From Lojkania enalia (taxonomy: Eukaryota > Ascomycota > Dothideomycetes > Pleosporales), in NCBI GenBank assembly GCA_010094045.1, contig ML986579.1, positions 127,015-191,014 of the forward strand: 64,000 bases of DNA, given 5' to 3'. Positions 25,387-36,756 of the stretch are shown piece by piece. The notes beneath the pieces are model-generated. The model saw only the letters and a list, made by a program, of their open reading frames with translations. It was not told where the DNA came from and searched no databases. A program made the translations under genes and the position numbers. Position 1 is the first letter of the stretch. Each line of letters opens with the position of its first letter.

Positions 25387-25720
25387 GTTGGCGAGGCGAT
25401 GGTGGCAGCTTGGTGGCTCAGCGGTCAACTTCTGCAGGATTCGGGAATATGCGATGGATATGGGAATGGGGAGGGAGCGTATGTGGCGCGGGCAGCGTTG
25501 TGGTGCTCGGGATATGGATGGAGGAGTGGGTGACGATGTTGTAATCAGTCCGTGAAGGTAGCTGTGAGGCTGTCGGCGAGTCGGCGCTTGGCATGCTAGG
25601 ATTCCGCGCGCTCTCTCGAACTTTCGTTCGCGTTGCTTCAGAAAATTGGAGGCGGCAGACACAACCCCATATACTGCCACAATACCCGCCTAACAACTAA
25701 TTCTCTCCCACATATTCAAT
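25387..25720. promoter_or_regulatory. Bidirectional promoter region, rpt1 and cct4
   Basis: Only 334 bp separate the start codons of two essential protein-quality-control genes. A heat-shock-element-like half-site pair GAActTTC is seen at 25618-25625, but one pair is weak evidence. No TATA box is obvious. Confidence 0.45.
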
Positions 25721-27533
25721 ATGGCTGCCGTAGCCTCTAATAGCAGTGGTGGAAATGCAGCCTTTAGGGTATGGGACGGCAATTTGGAAGCTCTGAAAAC
25801 TTGCACTAACAGAAGGCACCAGGATAAGGAAAAGCCCAGAGCAGTCCGAATCGCCAACATCGTAGCTGCAAGAGGTGCGTGTATCAGTGGATCAACTAGA
25901 AAGGGCTATAGCTAACGCTTATTTGCCAGCGGTGGCCGATGCGATCCGAACTGTACGTCCAAGCGCAAGTTGTAGGGTAGAAGATGGGAATACTGATCGC
26001 TTCGCAGTCTCTCGGGCCCAAGGGCATGGACAAGATGATTCAGACCGGCAAGGGCGAGACTATCATCACCAACGACGGCGCGACCATGTTGAAACAAATG
26101 AGTGTGATGCACCCATCCGCCAAAATGCTCGTCGACCTCTCCCACGCACAAGACATCGAAGCTGGAGACGGCACAACTTCCGTCGTGGTAATAGCGGGGA
26201 GTCTATTAGGCGCAGCAGAGCGGCTATTAAATAAAGGAATTCATCCCACTGTAATATCAGAGTCTTTCCAGCGAGCGGCAGCAAAAGCTATAGACATCCT
26301 CACAGACATGTCGATACCCATCTCCCTGACCGACCGTCCCACGTTGCTCAAGACCGCAACAACCGCACTGTCATCAAAGATTGTGGCTCAGGAACCGAAA
26401 TTGCCGCAAATGGCAGTGGACTCGGTTCTGAAAGTTATCGATCCCAAGACGGCAGACAACGTTGATCTAAAGAACATCAGAATGATTAAAAAGGCGGGTG
26501 GAACAATCGACGAAAGCGAGATGATTGATGGCCTTGTGCTCAACCAGCCCGTGGTGAAGAGCGCAGGAGGTCCTACAGTCAAAGAGAAGGCAAAAATTGG
26601 TCTGATACAGTTCCAACTCAGCCCACCGAAGCCAGACATGGAGAACCAGATTGTCGTGAATGACTATAGACAAATGGACAAGATCCTAAAGGAGGAGCGA
26701 ACATATCTACTCAACATGGTCAAAAAAATTCAGAAGGCAAAATGCAATGTGCTCTTCATTCAAAAGTCGATCCTGCGCGACGCGGTGAACGACCTCAGTC
26801 TACACTTCCTCTCCAAGCTCAAGATCCTTGTTGTAAAGGACATCGAGCGGGATGAGATTGAATTTATCTGCAAGGCAAGTTTATTCGAAGCTTAGGAATA
26901 GCAAGATCAAAGGCTAACAGCAAATAGAGCACTGGGTGCAAACCTATCGCCGACATCGATTCATTCACCGAGGATAAGCTCGGCTCCGCGGACTTTGTAG
27001 AAGAAGTCCACACAAACGGCGCTCGCTATGTCAAAGTATCTGGAGTCAAGGCTGCAGCACAGACCGTATCCATTGTCTGCCGGGGAGCTAACTCGCTCAT
27101 CCTCGATGAAACCGAGCGGTCCCTGCACGATGCTCATTGCGCCATCCGCTCGCTTGTCAAGAAGAAGGCCCTCTTAGCCGGTGGCGGCGCACCTGAAATC
27201 GAAATCGCACATCAGCTCTCCACCGCCGCGCGGGAGCTCTCGGGCACGGAAAGTATCTGCTGGAAAGCGTTTGCGGATGCTTTGGAAGTCATTCCGACCA
27301 CATTGGCAGAGAATGCGGGGTTGAATAGCATCAAGGTCGTCACAGATCTGCGACATCGACATGCTCAGGGGCAGAAGAATGCGGGTATTAGTATTAAGAG
27401 TGGTGGTGTGAAAAATGATATTGCGGAGGAAAATGTGCTGCAGCCATTGTTGGTTAGTACGAGTGCGATTGAGCTCGCGGCGGAAACGGTCAAGATGATA
27501 CTCAGGATTGATGATATCGCGCTTTCGAGGTAG
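25721..27533 (+). CDS. cct4: T-complex protein 1 subunit delta, CCT4 (531 aa)
   Basis: Subunit of the cytosolic chaperonin TRiC/CCT that folds actin, tubulin and WD40 proteins. Exons 25721..25768, 25823..25874, 25930..25952, 26008..26874, 26928..27533. Group II chaperonin motifs are in order: [31 protein letters not shown] and [13 protein letters not shown] in the equatorial domain. The apical region contains [25 protein letters not shown], and near the end [16 protein letters not shown] and DDIALSR. Length agrees with yeast Cct4 (528). Exon 3 is 23 nt. Intron 4 starts with GC (AAG|GCAAGT) and ends AAATAG; this is the only splice that restores the conserved CKSTGCKP. Orthology to delta rather than another CCT subunit is well supported. 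Confidence 0.95.
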
Positions 27534-28137
27534 AGTGGATGAGGAATGAGTAGGCTTGGCTTAAACGTTGCAAGGTCGTGCAGTATCTAGCCTGCTTGGA
27601 AGTTGCGTGGGTAGAACATCACAAAAGTAGTAGCATGCTGGTTAGACTGGCTAATGGCGCCATGCCAATTTACCACTTTTGCCATGCAATATGTGACCGG
27701 TTCATCAATCACATTGCGTCGTCGCCGCTCAAAGCGTTTGGGAGTGTTTGTCCTTGGGATTCACTATAGCATATGTGAGAGAACTTAACCCAGACATCCT
27801 GCCCTCATAGACGATAGACGTTAGAGACTTCCAGCCTCGGCGGCCTTTGATCGCAAAGCAAAGAGTCCAGACGCCACTACTCGGATTTCCAAGGTCCATG
27901 AATCGACAGCCCCCCCCTCCCCCCGGCTATCGATAATTGATTGATCGGCGCACCATATTTCCCTTCCCTACTTCCACATGTACCATCACAACCGCCCCAC
28001 GTGCCCGCATCTTCCCGCATTCGTCTATGTACTCAGAAGCCAGAGTCTGGGGTGTATGGTGTGTATTATAGTAGCACGCATATATGTGGGGGAGGGGGAA
28101 GCAAGCCACCGCCCACCCATCCATGCAGTGTGAAGTT

Positions 28138-28162
28138 CCCCCCCCCCCCCCCCCTTTTTTTT
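28138..28162 (+). repeat. Poly-C/poly-T tract
   Basis: Seventeen C followed by eight T, then more pyrimidines. On the minus strand this is a long G run. Probably length-variable and error-prone in sequencing. Confidence 0.9.
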
Positions 28163-28893
28163 CTTTCTTAATACATGCACACTATGTATACGTATCGTAC
28201 ATATGTAAGGGGGTTTAGTTGGCGCAGGACCCGCGGCTCCGGTCCTTCCAAGAACGCAGTGCCGCGCTCGGAAAAGATAGTCGGCTCATGCGGAAGGGTA
28301 TATTTCATACCTTCGTACATATTGTATGAATGGTAGGAGGCAATAAGAGGGGGGTGTTTGTGTGCTATAGGGAGGTTTCCGGGGTTTTGTTCTTGGATGC
28401 AGGGGACTGAGTCAGTGGGATCGGAGAGGGAAGGAGGAAGATACTGTTCTTGGACTGGTTGAGCTAGCTAGCCACGACGACAAGCCAGGGGAGTTGAGTC
28501 GCATGTTTGGGCACACAAAAACGCACACGCATAAGCCTATGTAGAAGCTGAGAGGAAGAGTGATGACAGCTTGGAAAGCTCCTCTTATTCAGATCTGTGT
28601 TTTAGATAGGAAAGATTTCGGATTTCTTAGGGTATCAGCCATTCGTTCGTTCCATTTCCCAACCCCGACCAGTCCTGTATGCATCATCCATCCAAATGTA
28701 GTTTTTCAGCCCACACCTGTGGTTTCGCACCTCGTGCTTGCCCGCACAGTCAGTCAGTCAGCGCCTGCTCCCCATCTTAATCATCCCAAAGTACTCCTAG
28801 CGCCCCATGCATTTTCCCATCGTACACGCATTGCTAGGAAAACATCTATGCACTTCCTCCCAGACTGTTCCCCCGCGCCCCGGACAAGGGAAG

Positions 28894-28914
28894 AAAAAAA
28901 AAAAAAAAAAAAAA
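28894..28914 (+). repeat. Poly-A run, 21 nt
   Basis: Uninterrupted A run 225 bp beyond the stop of the minus-strand gene ending at 29139; in that gene's sense it is a T run. Confidence 0.9.
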
Positions 28915-29138
28915 GAAAACGCCCGCTAAATTGCAGCAAAAATTATGAAACGATCCCTAGAATTTGCCGTGTTTTGAAGAAAATTAAAAATTAAAGAAAA
29001 CATTGAAAATCCCAGGGACGCGTGCTGTTGGTTTTGCTCGAGTCTATTGATTGATTGGTTGGAGGAGCCACAGAACATGGTAAACGTAATTGACATGCAT
29101 CATGAGTCGTAAGAGACGATGCACCAGAGAGCGGGAAA

Positions 29139-30729
29139 TCACCGTCCCTTCCTGCTCGCCCGTTTGAAGAGACGAGTGACGAGGTTGCCTTGCGGCTTGG
29201 GCTTGACGGCGAAAGCACCTTTGGAGCCTGTCATGTCGTCCGAGAGGTGCAGCTCTTCCAGCGCAAACGGATCGTCTCTGCTTCCTCTTTGAGCCTGCCA
29301 GCCGTACAGTTGGTCCTCATCTGCTCGAAGGTCGGGTCTGGTCAGAGTCATGCGAAGCGTCATTTCCCTATTCAGACGGCCAGCCATAGGATGCATTGAT
29401 GGTAATCCAGAAGAATCCAGGGATGAGAAATTGGATGGCGATGCATGCCTGGTGTGACCACAGAATGACAGCCCAATACTCGACGGGGTGACGGGAGATT
29501 CCACGTCGGTAATTGACTCGGCGTCAGTACCTGGGGAAGTATCATCATCGGTATCCTCGAGGAAAGATATTTTGTCATCCCGGAGAAATGTTTGCATGTC
29601 CTTGCTGAAGTTGCGAGCATCAGTAGCGATGGGCGGCAGCTGATACCGGGGACGAACGATATCATGGCCAGCAGTGGAAGGAAAGCCAAACTCAACAGCC
29701 TCATCGAACTTTTGCGGCGAAGCAAGGTACATTCGGAGCTTCTTCCTAGCCTCAGGGTCCTGGTAGTGCGTAGCTTCGGGATCGAAGATAGGAGCAGCCG
29801 GAGCATGAGATGACGGTCGACCAGATATCGATTGGTTGGACTGAGAAGATGCTCGCGGGCGCCATGGCTGAGGCCCAAGGGAGAACAATGGCGGACTGGC
29901 CAATGGCGGTGCCGATGAAGTCGAATGGCGGAATGTCAGGCTAGTTAACGACAGAGTCCGTCGAAATGGAACTGAAGGCACGGCCTGTGGAGTCGGAGGT
30001 GAAGCCATGGAGTCGAGGAACAGGGGGCTATCGCCCGACACGTTCTCCGTCTCTTGCCTTTGGGTGGTGCTAGGACTCCTAAGAGGGCTTACGGACGTCG
30101 ACCTTCGGCGTGACCGTCCACGCGGCAGAGTGCTGTCTGAGTCGTCAAAGAAGTCGAAGCGGAAGTCGTTGAAACGCTGCTTTATTCTATGAAGCGCTGG
30201 ATCCTGGGCGGTAACCTGCTCGCAATAGCCAGCAAGAAGGACTTGTTCTTCGCGGGAAAAGTGCTGCTTCCGAAGCTTTTCAGGCAAAGACAGGAAGAAT
30301 TGAGCCTCAGCCTGGCAAATGTCGTGTTCCTGGCGTAAGCTCTCGGCTTTCCTTAAGCGGCGGCGGGTCGACCCTGGAGTGTGGGAATAGTGGAGGGCAA
30401 TTGAGTGTGAGCGGGCGACGGAAGGGCAGCGGGACTGTGCGAGGGAATGCTCCCCGTGTAGCTGGAGGGCGTGTTCTTCTGCAAAACGCAAGCGCTCAAG
30501 GGAGGAGAAGTATTTTCTCCTGGGGGCGGCGGTCAGCATGTCGGCGTGCCAGAGCTGTAAGGTACAATGCAATGGTGGGGTGGAGATGGAAGATTCATGC
30601 ATTTGGCTGCAAGCGTGATTTGCTGGGGGTGTGATAGGGGCGCATTATCGCAACATACTGGACTGAAAGCGGTAGAGCTTCATACTCGGCACGGTCCATG
30701 ACCGATGCGCTCGCCTTTTTCTTCCCCAT
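29139..30729 (-). CDS. Conserved fungal protein of unknown function (483 aa)
   Basis: Exons 30729..30659 and 30519..29139. The 139-bp intron GTATGT..CCCCAG joins MDRAEYEALPLSVQ to RKYFSSLERLRFAEE, giving an N-terminal helix pattern that I remember from mould proteins of unknown function. Without the upstream exon the frame would begin at an ATG at 30602. Residues about 85-140 (KAESLRQEHDICQAEAQFF, then FSREEQVLLAGYCEQV) are predicted helical. The rest is Ser/Pro-rich with many phosphorylation-like SP motifs, and a short basic C-terminus (LVTRLFKRASRKGR). No enzyme motif, signal peptide or membrane segment is seen. Probably a cytosolic or nuclear regulatory protein, but function cannot be assigned. 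The exon 1 model is moderately secure. Confidence 0.72.
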
Positions 30730-32456
30730 GGCCGGCCGTCAGGCACGCAGGCGTGCTAGGCAGGAGAGCGTAGAGGCGTCGGCACTGCAGACTGCAGACC
30801 AGACTGCAGGAGCTTGGCTACTGCGCAACGCGTGCTGGGCCGGGGGGATTCATGTGGGTGGTCGCTCTGGTGGTGGTCACGAAAGGAACGCGGGGCCAGG
30901 TGAGCTGGCGGCGAATTGAGGGTGAATTGCAGCGAGCGGAGAGGAGAAGAAGAAGCAAGCTGGAGAGGCAGTGAACAAGTCTAATAAGGCAACGAACGCT
31001 TCTGGCGCCGCAGAGGGGAGGGAACACTCAAGGGAAAACGACGCTGGGCGGCTGCATGGCGTGCGTGGTCGTGGCCGTCGGGTTCGCGCGGTCGTGCACG
31101 AAATAGCGTGCAGTGGAAGGCTACTGGCTCTGGCGCCAGAGGGGGCCGCGAGCACCTGGCATGGCGTGAATATGGCTGCAATCCGGCGCATGGTCCTGGA
31201 GACCTAGAGGTTAGCTGCCGCCGCCGGTGGTGGCTCTGGCTCGAGAAAACCCGCCTGGCGCGCCCGTGGGCTGGCTGGTGTTGGCTCTGGCCCCCATGCC
31301 AATAAAACCTCTGTACGTACGGTACATAACACATCCTCGCCATGCGTCGGGAGCGTCACATCTCGGGGGGACGGCCTCAATTTGGGTCCATCGCCAGCAA
31401 GGCGCGGTAACGTGCATGGCGCGACAGGCACCCGGCCACTCAGCGCCCTCCAAGTCGTCTGCGGCACTACCCGGCTGCTGGAGGATACAGTGCATCCAGT
31501 GCATGTACCTGAATGGATTAATGGGCGTCCTGTGCCGCCGTGGCCGTGTCAACCGTCAGTCATCAACCTCGCACACGTCGACGTCCTGCACGCGTCACAC
31601 GCCCGCCTTGTCACCTCCCCCGCCCTCCGCCCGCGCTGGACTTGTCTCGGAGCTGCTGCCGGGGCCTCTGCTGACTGTGCTGTTGTCGTTGTCGTTGTTG
31701 CTGTTGTTGTCCCTGGTGGTCATGATCATGGTTCTTGTTGCTGAGGCCTGAAACCACGGAGCAACGCCGAGAGAAGACGTTCCCGGTAGACGCCTGCGCC
31801 TTACCTACCCGCCTTTCAATGTGCCTCTCTGGACGAAAGGCCGTCCGTTTTAGCCTTTCATCAATCTGACTCTGCCCATCGAAATGCGCACGCTACACAA
31901 AAATGTCCGAATGGCTGCAAGCGATAACAGCCGATTGTGCCACAATTTCCAGAATCAGCAGCCCAGCAATTGCAGCCCGCATCTCTGTGTACCATGACAA
32001 TCCGCATGGGATGCCCATGCACACAGAGGGGGTCGCTGAGCAGCGCCAGTTCACGCTAACCATCGCAGGAAACCAATGCCTGTACGAAAATGCCTGATCA
32101 CTTCCTACTATCAAGCAAGGGTATCTCAACACAAGAACAGTTCATCTCCAGCACCGCTTTCCCTTTGCCGAACAATAATCCACGGCCCAAAGCACCAACG
32201 GAGACCGGCGGACCCAAGCCCGTCCTCCCAAAACACCCAAACTCGATGGCCCAAAAAATGCGCTTCTAGCACGTATCTACTATAGATGCATGGTAGCGCC
32301 CGTCAGAATATAGTCGATCACCGCTAGCCTACTCCTAAAGGTACGAATAGACTAACGTCTACATCCAGGCCCCCATGTAAAACTCCATGTTTTGAAACGT
32401 TCGCGTAGCCCAACGCGGTTAAGGGTTACCCTGGGAAAACATGTTTGTGGGAGGTT
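30730..32456. other. Long upstream region, no supported gene
   Basis: About 1.7 kb between the start of the gene at 30729 and the end of the ELMO gene at 32457. It is GC-rich around 30750-31700 with several overlapping frames on both strands, the usual sign of chance frames in GC-rich DNA. An imperfect GTT/CTT microsatellite-like stretch is at about 31678-31715. It likely holds a long promoter and 5' leader. Confidence 0.45.
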
Positions 32457-34715
32457 TCATGCCCCACCTTCCATGCCGCCGATATCGTAGTAGTAGTCTT
32501 CGTCCAGTCCGTCTCTGCTCGGCAAGACCGGTTCTTCCATGTCAACGTCTTCGAATCTTACGTTCAATAGTCGAATCTTCAGCCCGTAGCCGCCGATCAG
32601 GTTGACCAGCTTATTCGTATCCGCCGTGATTGGCTGCTGGTTTAAGAGCATCAGCAGCCCATCGAGCCACTCGGATGCAAGAGTGTGGCTTTGAGGGTGA
32701 AGTTGAAGTAAGACCGATTCCTTCTGCCCTGAGCTAGACGCATCAGAGGCATTTCGTACATGATTAGATGCAGGCAGATAGCCGTGAATCGTGATCTTGG
32801 TGGATGTAGAGGCATGTTGCTGCAGCGTGGTAAGCGTGCTGTCAGACGAGGCCGTGGACGGGGCCGATGCCGACACGTTGCTGACAACCGAGGATACGAT
32901 AGAGAGATCGACTGGCGGGTTGTTAGCAGCCACGGCGTGTATAACGCGGGGCCCAATGCACACTTACTCTTTTCTTGTAGAATGTCTAAGCGCGGCTCCG
33001 CAGCCATCTTCTCCTGGAAATCAGCGTAATGTAGGTAGCGCCGATTGTGCGACAGTCGAACGAAGCGCCAGGAGGACGGGATGGTTCGGCTGAGGCTTTT
33101 ACTCGTGATGGGACCACTGTCTGTGCCATAATTCATCGTCTGCGGGAACCAAGCGCCCTGAAGTAGACACCGGATACGCTGCTCCTTAACGAACTGCAGC
33201 GCCTCATGATTAAGTTCATCACGGACTTGTCTGTTCCCAATTAGCGCCTATCGGTCGTCAAGATCCAAGGGACTGCCAACACTTACCTCAGATGGTGCCC
33301 CCATGCGTCCTCATACGTGAGTTCAAGCAGTTCCATCTGGAGCTCTCGCAGCCGCTGGATGTCAAATTCAGATAATTCCTCCTCAACATCCTTGATCTCT
33401 TTTGTTCGCGGTGCCTGGCCCACAATCTGTTCAATAAGAATTCTAACAAGCTCTTCGATCTTCTCAAAGTCCTCCGACTGTGCACCGGCGGCGCTCCATA
33501 ACCGTATGAATGCATTCAGCCCACTCGTGTGAAGCCTTGACCAATGCAGTAACAGTGGTTTAAACGCCCTATCAAAATTAGAGCGCGATTCGATCGACAC
33601 GTATCGGTGTGCCTCGCCGTCGTCTGATTTGTCGACCTCAAAATGCTCGTATAAAATTGATGTCACCGCAAGGCTCGCCCGAGCAATCGGGCAACGCTGG
33701 TCCTCCGGTTCAGCTGACTGCTCCAGTAGCAGCTTCTGAAACCCATCCTCGTTTTTGTAGACAAAATCGGTAAGATCCATAAGGCCCAAGAATCCCGTCG
33801 TGTTGAATTCCCACGCCGGTGATTCTGTATCAAACCCTAAGCGCCTCCATTTTGCAGGGTTCTGTTTCTTACTACCTTTCGGATCTATACCGGCCGCTGG
33901 CTTCTCTGGATTGCTAGCAGCATGTAATCCACGAATGGCGCGCCGGTGATCGGTCTTTTCCAGGTCGACCTTCTCTTCTCTCCATTTCCTGAGAAGCACC
34001 TTGGTCAAGGATTGGAACTCTAGCAACGGATGAGCAAGATCTTGAATTGCCGAGCCTTGCATGAGCCCATAAACGCTCTTTATAACACCCAGTTCCTGCA
34101 ATTGTTTAATGAATCTCGGCCACTCAAAATCTGCCTCGTTGGCGATCGCGTCTCGCATCAGCGAGTTAATAAGTTGTAGAGAGTTCGCACAGAGGGCATG
34201 GTCGGCCGATGTAATCTTCTCGACAAGCATAGGGAGGAATTGCGGGTGGAGATCTACGGCCGGTTTGAGTCGCCTGAATCCAGTGACGCCGGGCTGCGAG
34301 TTGCGATGATGAGGATTGCCGACGATAGCAGCCAGGACCGACATTGCGCCTCGATTCACGTTGACAAGCGGTTGTGCGACGACCAGTTCGACAATCTGCT
34401 GTGATGTCAGATTTGCAACGAGCCCAATTTGAATCTAGCGCAACATACCCTTTTGATCAGATCATCCGTAACATGATCCCAGCCTTTATCAAGCTCCAGT
34501 AGCCGCGACAACGACGTCAGGCAGTATGCCAACGTGTTCCCCGTAGAATGTAGGGCCAAGAAGCGTAACTTGGGCAGTCCGCCCTCATGGATGAAGACAT
34601 CAGCGAAAGATGGGTCCCCAATCGCAGATTGCAGCTTGAATACTGCCATTTTTCGTACCGACTCCTCATCGCTGCTCAACCGCTCAACGAGCTCTGGAAC
34701 GCTGAGACTATCCAT
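32457..34715 (-). CDS. ELMO/CED-12 family protein (697 aa)
   Basis: ELMO proteins bind DOCK-type exchange factors and help activate Rac-family GTPases at the cortex. Exons 34715..34449, 34395..33287, 33230..32968, 32911..32457. The N-terminal 300 residues look like armadillo-type helical repeats (VRKMAVFKLQSAIGDP, AMSVLAAIVGNP). The ELMO domain is recognisable around residues 265-440, with GFLGLMDLTDFVYKNEDGFQKLLLEQ as its most conserved part. The C-terminal third resembles a PH domain (LQGAWFPQTM, SWRFVRLSHNRRYLHYADF). An acidic tail, with repeated Asp/Glu/Tyr around EDYYYDIGG, ends the protein. Intron 1 ends in CAGCAG, so one extra Gln is possible. The partner DOCK gene is not in this window. 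Confidence 0.85.
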
Positions 34716-35068
34716 TGCGACAGCGTGGTAACTATAGGACAGTTTCCGCCGTGCCAGACACCAAGAGCTCGCGAGCAGATCAGAAAGCCATCATTAGCAG
34801 TACCATTGCTTTCGGAGGATTAAATCGGTGAGAAATGAGACAAGAATCCCTTCGTAAGGGTGTCAATGGCGGCGGATGCCCAGGGCTCTGATGTCGCGTC
34901 TCCGGAAAATCTCCGGAACAATAACAATTTCAGGGACCGATATCACGTGGTACTGCCGGGGTACCTCAATGATCCCTGCAAGCGAGTGCCTGTGCCTTGT
35001 GGGTTGACGGCGCTAGGTTAATTCCGACCGTGGACAACAACACAGGTGAACCTCCTCCCCCTCTCGCC
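34716..35068. promoter_or_regulatory. Divergent intergenic region, ELMO gene and Cys-rich gene
   Basis: A 353-bp spacer between the ELMO start (-) and the plus-strand Cys-rich locus. It contains TATCACGTG at about 34942-34950, an E-box-like palindrome, but a functional site cannot be claimed. Otherwise unremarkable. Confidence 0.4.
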
Positions 35069-35974
35069 ATGGACGCTTCGAACTACCTCACCCACGTCAC
35101 TCGTTTCTACGCGCAGCGGAAGCGGTTTGACTCTTGCATGCCCTCATAGAGCATACCGCTGCCCATAGCATCTCCCTTGCCATTTTGGCTGACCCCTCTT
35201 CCCGCACTTGGCGGGACCTGGATCACCGCTCTTCACCAAGGCCAATTTACTACAAGGGCAGCTGGGCAACGGCTATAAAACGGGAATATGTATATTACAT
35301 CCGATCTTTTCGACTCCGGCCCCGATAGCCGCTCCTCGGATCCCCACCAAGCACAACTCCATAGCAGCACGGCAGAGCTCCAACCCGGGTCAGGTACGGG
35401 CAAGAGAAAACGGCGGACGGACGACGACGAGCCCACGATCACGAAGTACGGCATAATTCTGGACCATATGCCTCTCACCGATGCTAACGTTCCGCTCTGG
35501 TTTAGCAATGCGTATCATCAAGCCCACTCTAGCCCGAACCGGACAATCCTTCTCCGCCAACGGCACAATTATGCGCTCTCCAGCCACAACCAAGCACGAC
35601 ATCTGCAAACCCAGCACGAATCCCGGCCTGTAAAGCAACCCAGGCGGCTAGGCCCTAAGAAATTCGCCCTCACCAAGTCACCGTCACACCTAATGGACAT
35701 CGAGCCAGTCGAGTTGTCCAGCTCCAGTGCCGAACAATCCCCCAATTCTGACCTACGCCCTTGCCATGCCTGCCACAAAGCACCCACCCGGAGAAAGGAT
35801 TTGGAGAACTATTTAGAATGCAATAGATGTGCCAAGCGCGCCTGCTACGTGTGCGCGAGAGAATGTGCGGGGGGATGCGAGAGGCAGCTATGCAGCAAGT
35901 GCTGTATAGAGGTGGGCGAGAAAGGGGACACATGGTGCTTGGACTGTTATCAGAGTCATGGAAATGGGTCATGA
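35069..35974 (+). pseudogene. Cys-rich zinc-binding protein locus with frame-disrupted 5' part
   Basis: The 3' part, 35288..35974, is an intact 228-codon frame from an ATG. It ends in a dense Cys cluster (CHACHKAP, CNRCAKRACYVCARECAGGC, CSKCC, WCLDC), clearly a multi-zinc module resembling RING or PHD-like fingers. Upstream, from an ATG in good context at 35069, coding-like peptide continues but in changing frames. MDASNYLTHVTRFYAQRKRF is in the first frame, ALIEHTAAHSISLAILADPS in the second, and LFTKANLLQGQLGNGYKTG in the third, just before MYITSDLFDSG. No GT..AG intron fits these joins. Either indels have broken the gene, or the assembly has errors here, or only the 228-codon frame is translated. 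Function is unknown; the Cys module suggests nucleic-acid or protein binding. Confidence 0.5.
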
Positions 35975-36756
35975 AGCCGTAGTCAAGCAAGCAGCTCAGA
36001 AGATCTTGGATGTTGGGGGAAAAAGACAAGGAGATTATACTAACCATGAAGATGTTTGATCTTGTTGGTTGTGATCTTGTACAGTTGTAGCTATATCGAC
36101 TTATGCTTGCACCGCCCAGGATTGAGCTTGGGGAGGGGGCTTGATACGATATACTATTGGAAATATCACACCTTCGATCCACCCAATGGCCGGCTTCACT
36201 ATGGAAGAAATGGAGAACGACAAGCGCCTCTTTTATGGCTAAGAAGAATTTGACATGGTAGAAATTATTGAAAACACAACATCTTGTGAGTCGGAGATTT
36301 GGAGGTAAATGATGAGCATGAAGGTGATATAAGGCATAGATAGAGGGGGCCATGTGCTCGAGAATCGATGAGATATTCACTTCTATACCCTTCATTATTT
36401 CATCGTAAGCGTAGAACAATATTCATTTGTCGCGTCTTTGCGATATTCTTCCCAGCATCCCTGATATTCTCTTCCATAATGCGTAATATGCTATATATAT
36501 ATTATTAAATGAGTCATCCCTAACCTGTCGTTTCGTTCAATATCCGTGCACTGTGATATGACATAGAAGCCGCACCACTCTTTCAGCCCCTCCAAATCCC
36601 TCTAAACCCGTCAAGACTCCAAAATTCGCACACTTGTCTCCGCCAGTGGTCCCCAAAACCGGTTTTGACAAACATGAGAAACACATGCCCCCTCCTCATA
36701 TCAGCCTTATATTCTCCTCCCATTATTACCAAAACAAAATTTTCGCTTCACCTACT
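35975..36756. other. Intergenic, AT-rich
   Basis: About 780 bp after the Cys-rich locus. A 249-codon minus-strand frame overlaps it and the Cys-rich coding sequence, but has no domain and is treated as chance. Contains a TA-rich stretch near 36490-36505. Confidence 0.45.

Larger units (their letters stand above)
27534..29138. other. Convergent 3' region with homopolymer tracts
   Basis: A 1.6-kb spacer between the 3' ends of cct4 (+) and the gene at 29139 (-). It has C-rich tracts near 27910-27925 and 28138-28154, G-rich runs near 28087-28100, and an A21 run near 28894. Open frames inside it are low-complexity and not supported as genes. CAGTCAGTCAGC at about 28749 is a short tetramer repeat. 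Confidence 0.5.

Noticed and set aside
28560..28994. 144-codon plus-strand frame ending in a poly-Lys stretch
   Set aside because: The Lys run is translation of the A21 tract; the rest is low-complexity.
31227..31751. 174-codon plus-strand frame with a Leu/Val-rich end
   Set aside because: One of several overlapping frames in GC-rich DNA; the hydrophobic end comes from a GTT/CTT microsatellite.
35670..36419. 249-codon minus-strand frame
   Set aside because: Antisense to the Cys-rich coding region and without domain or conserved pattern.
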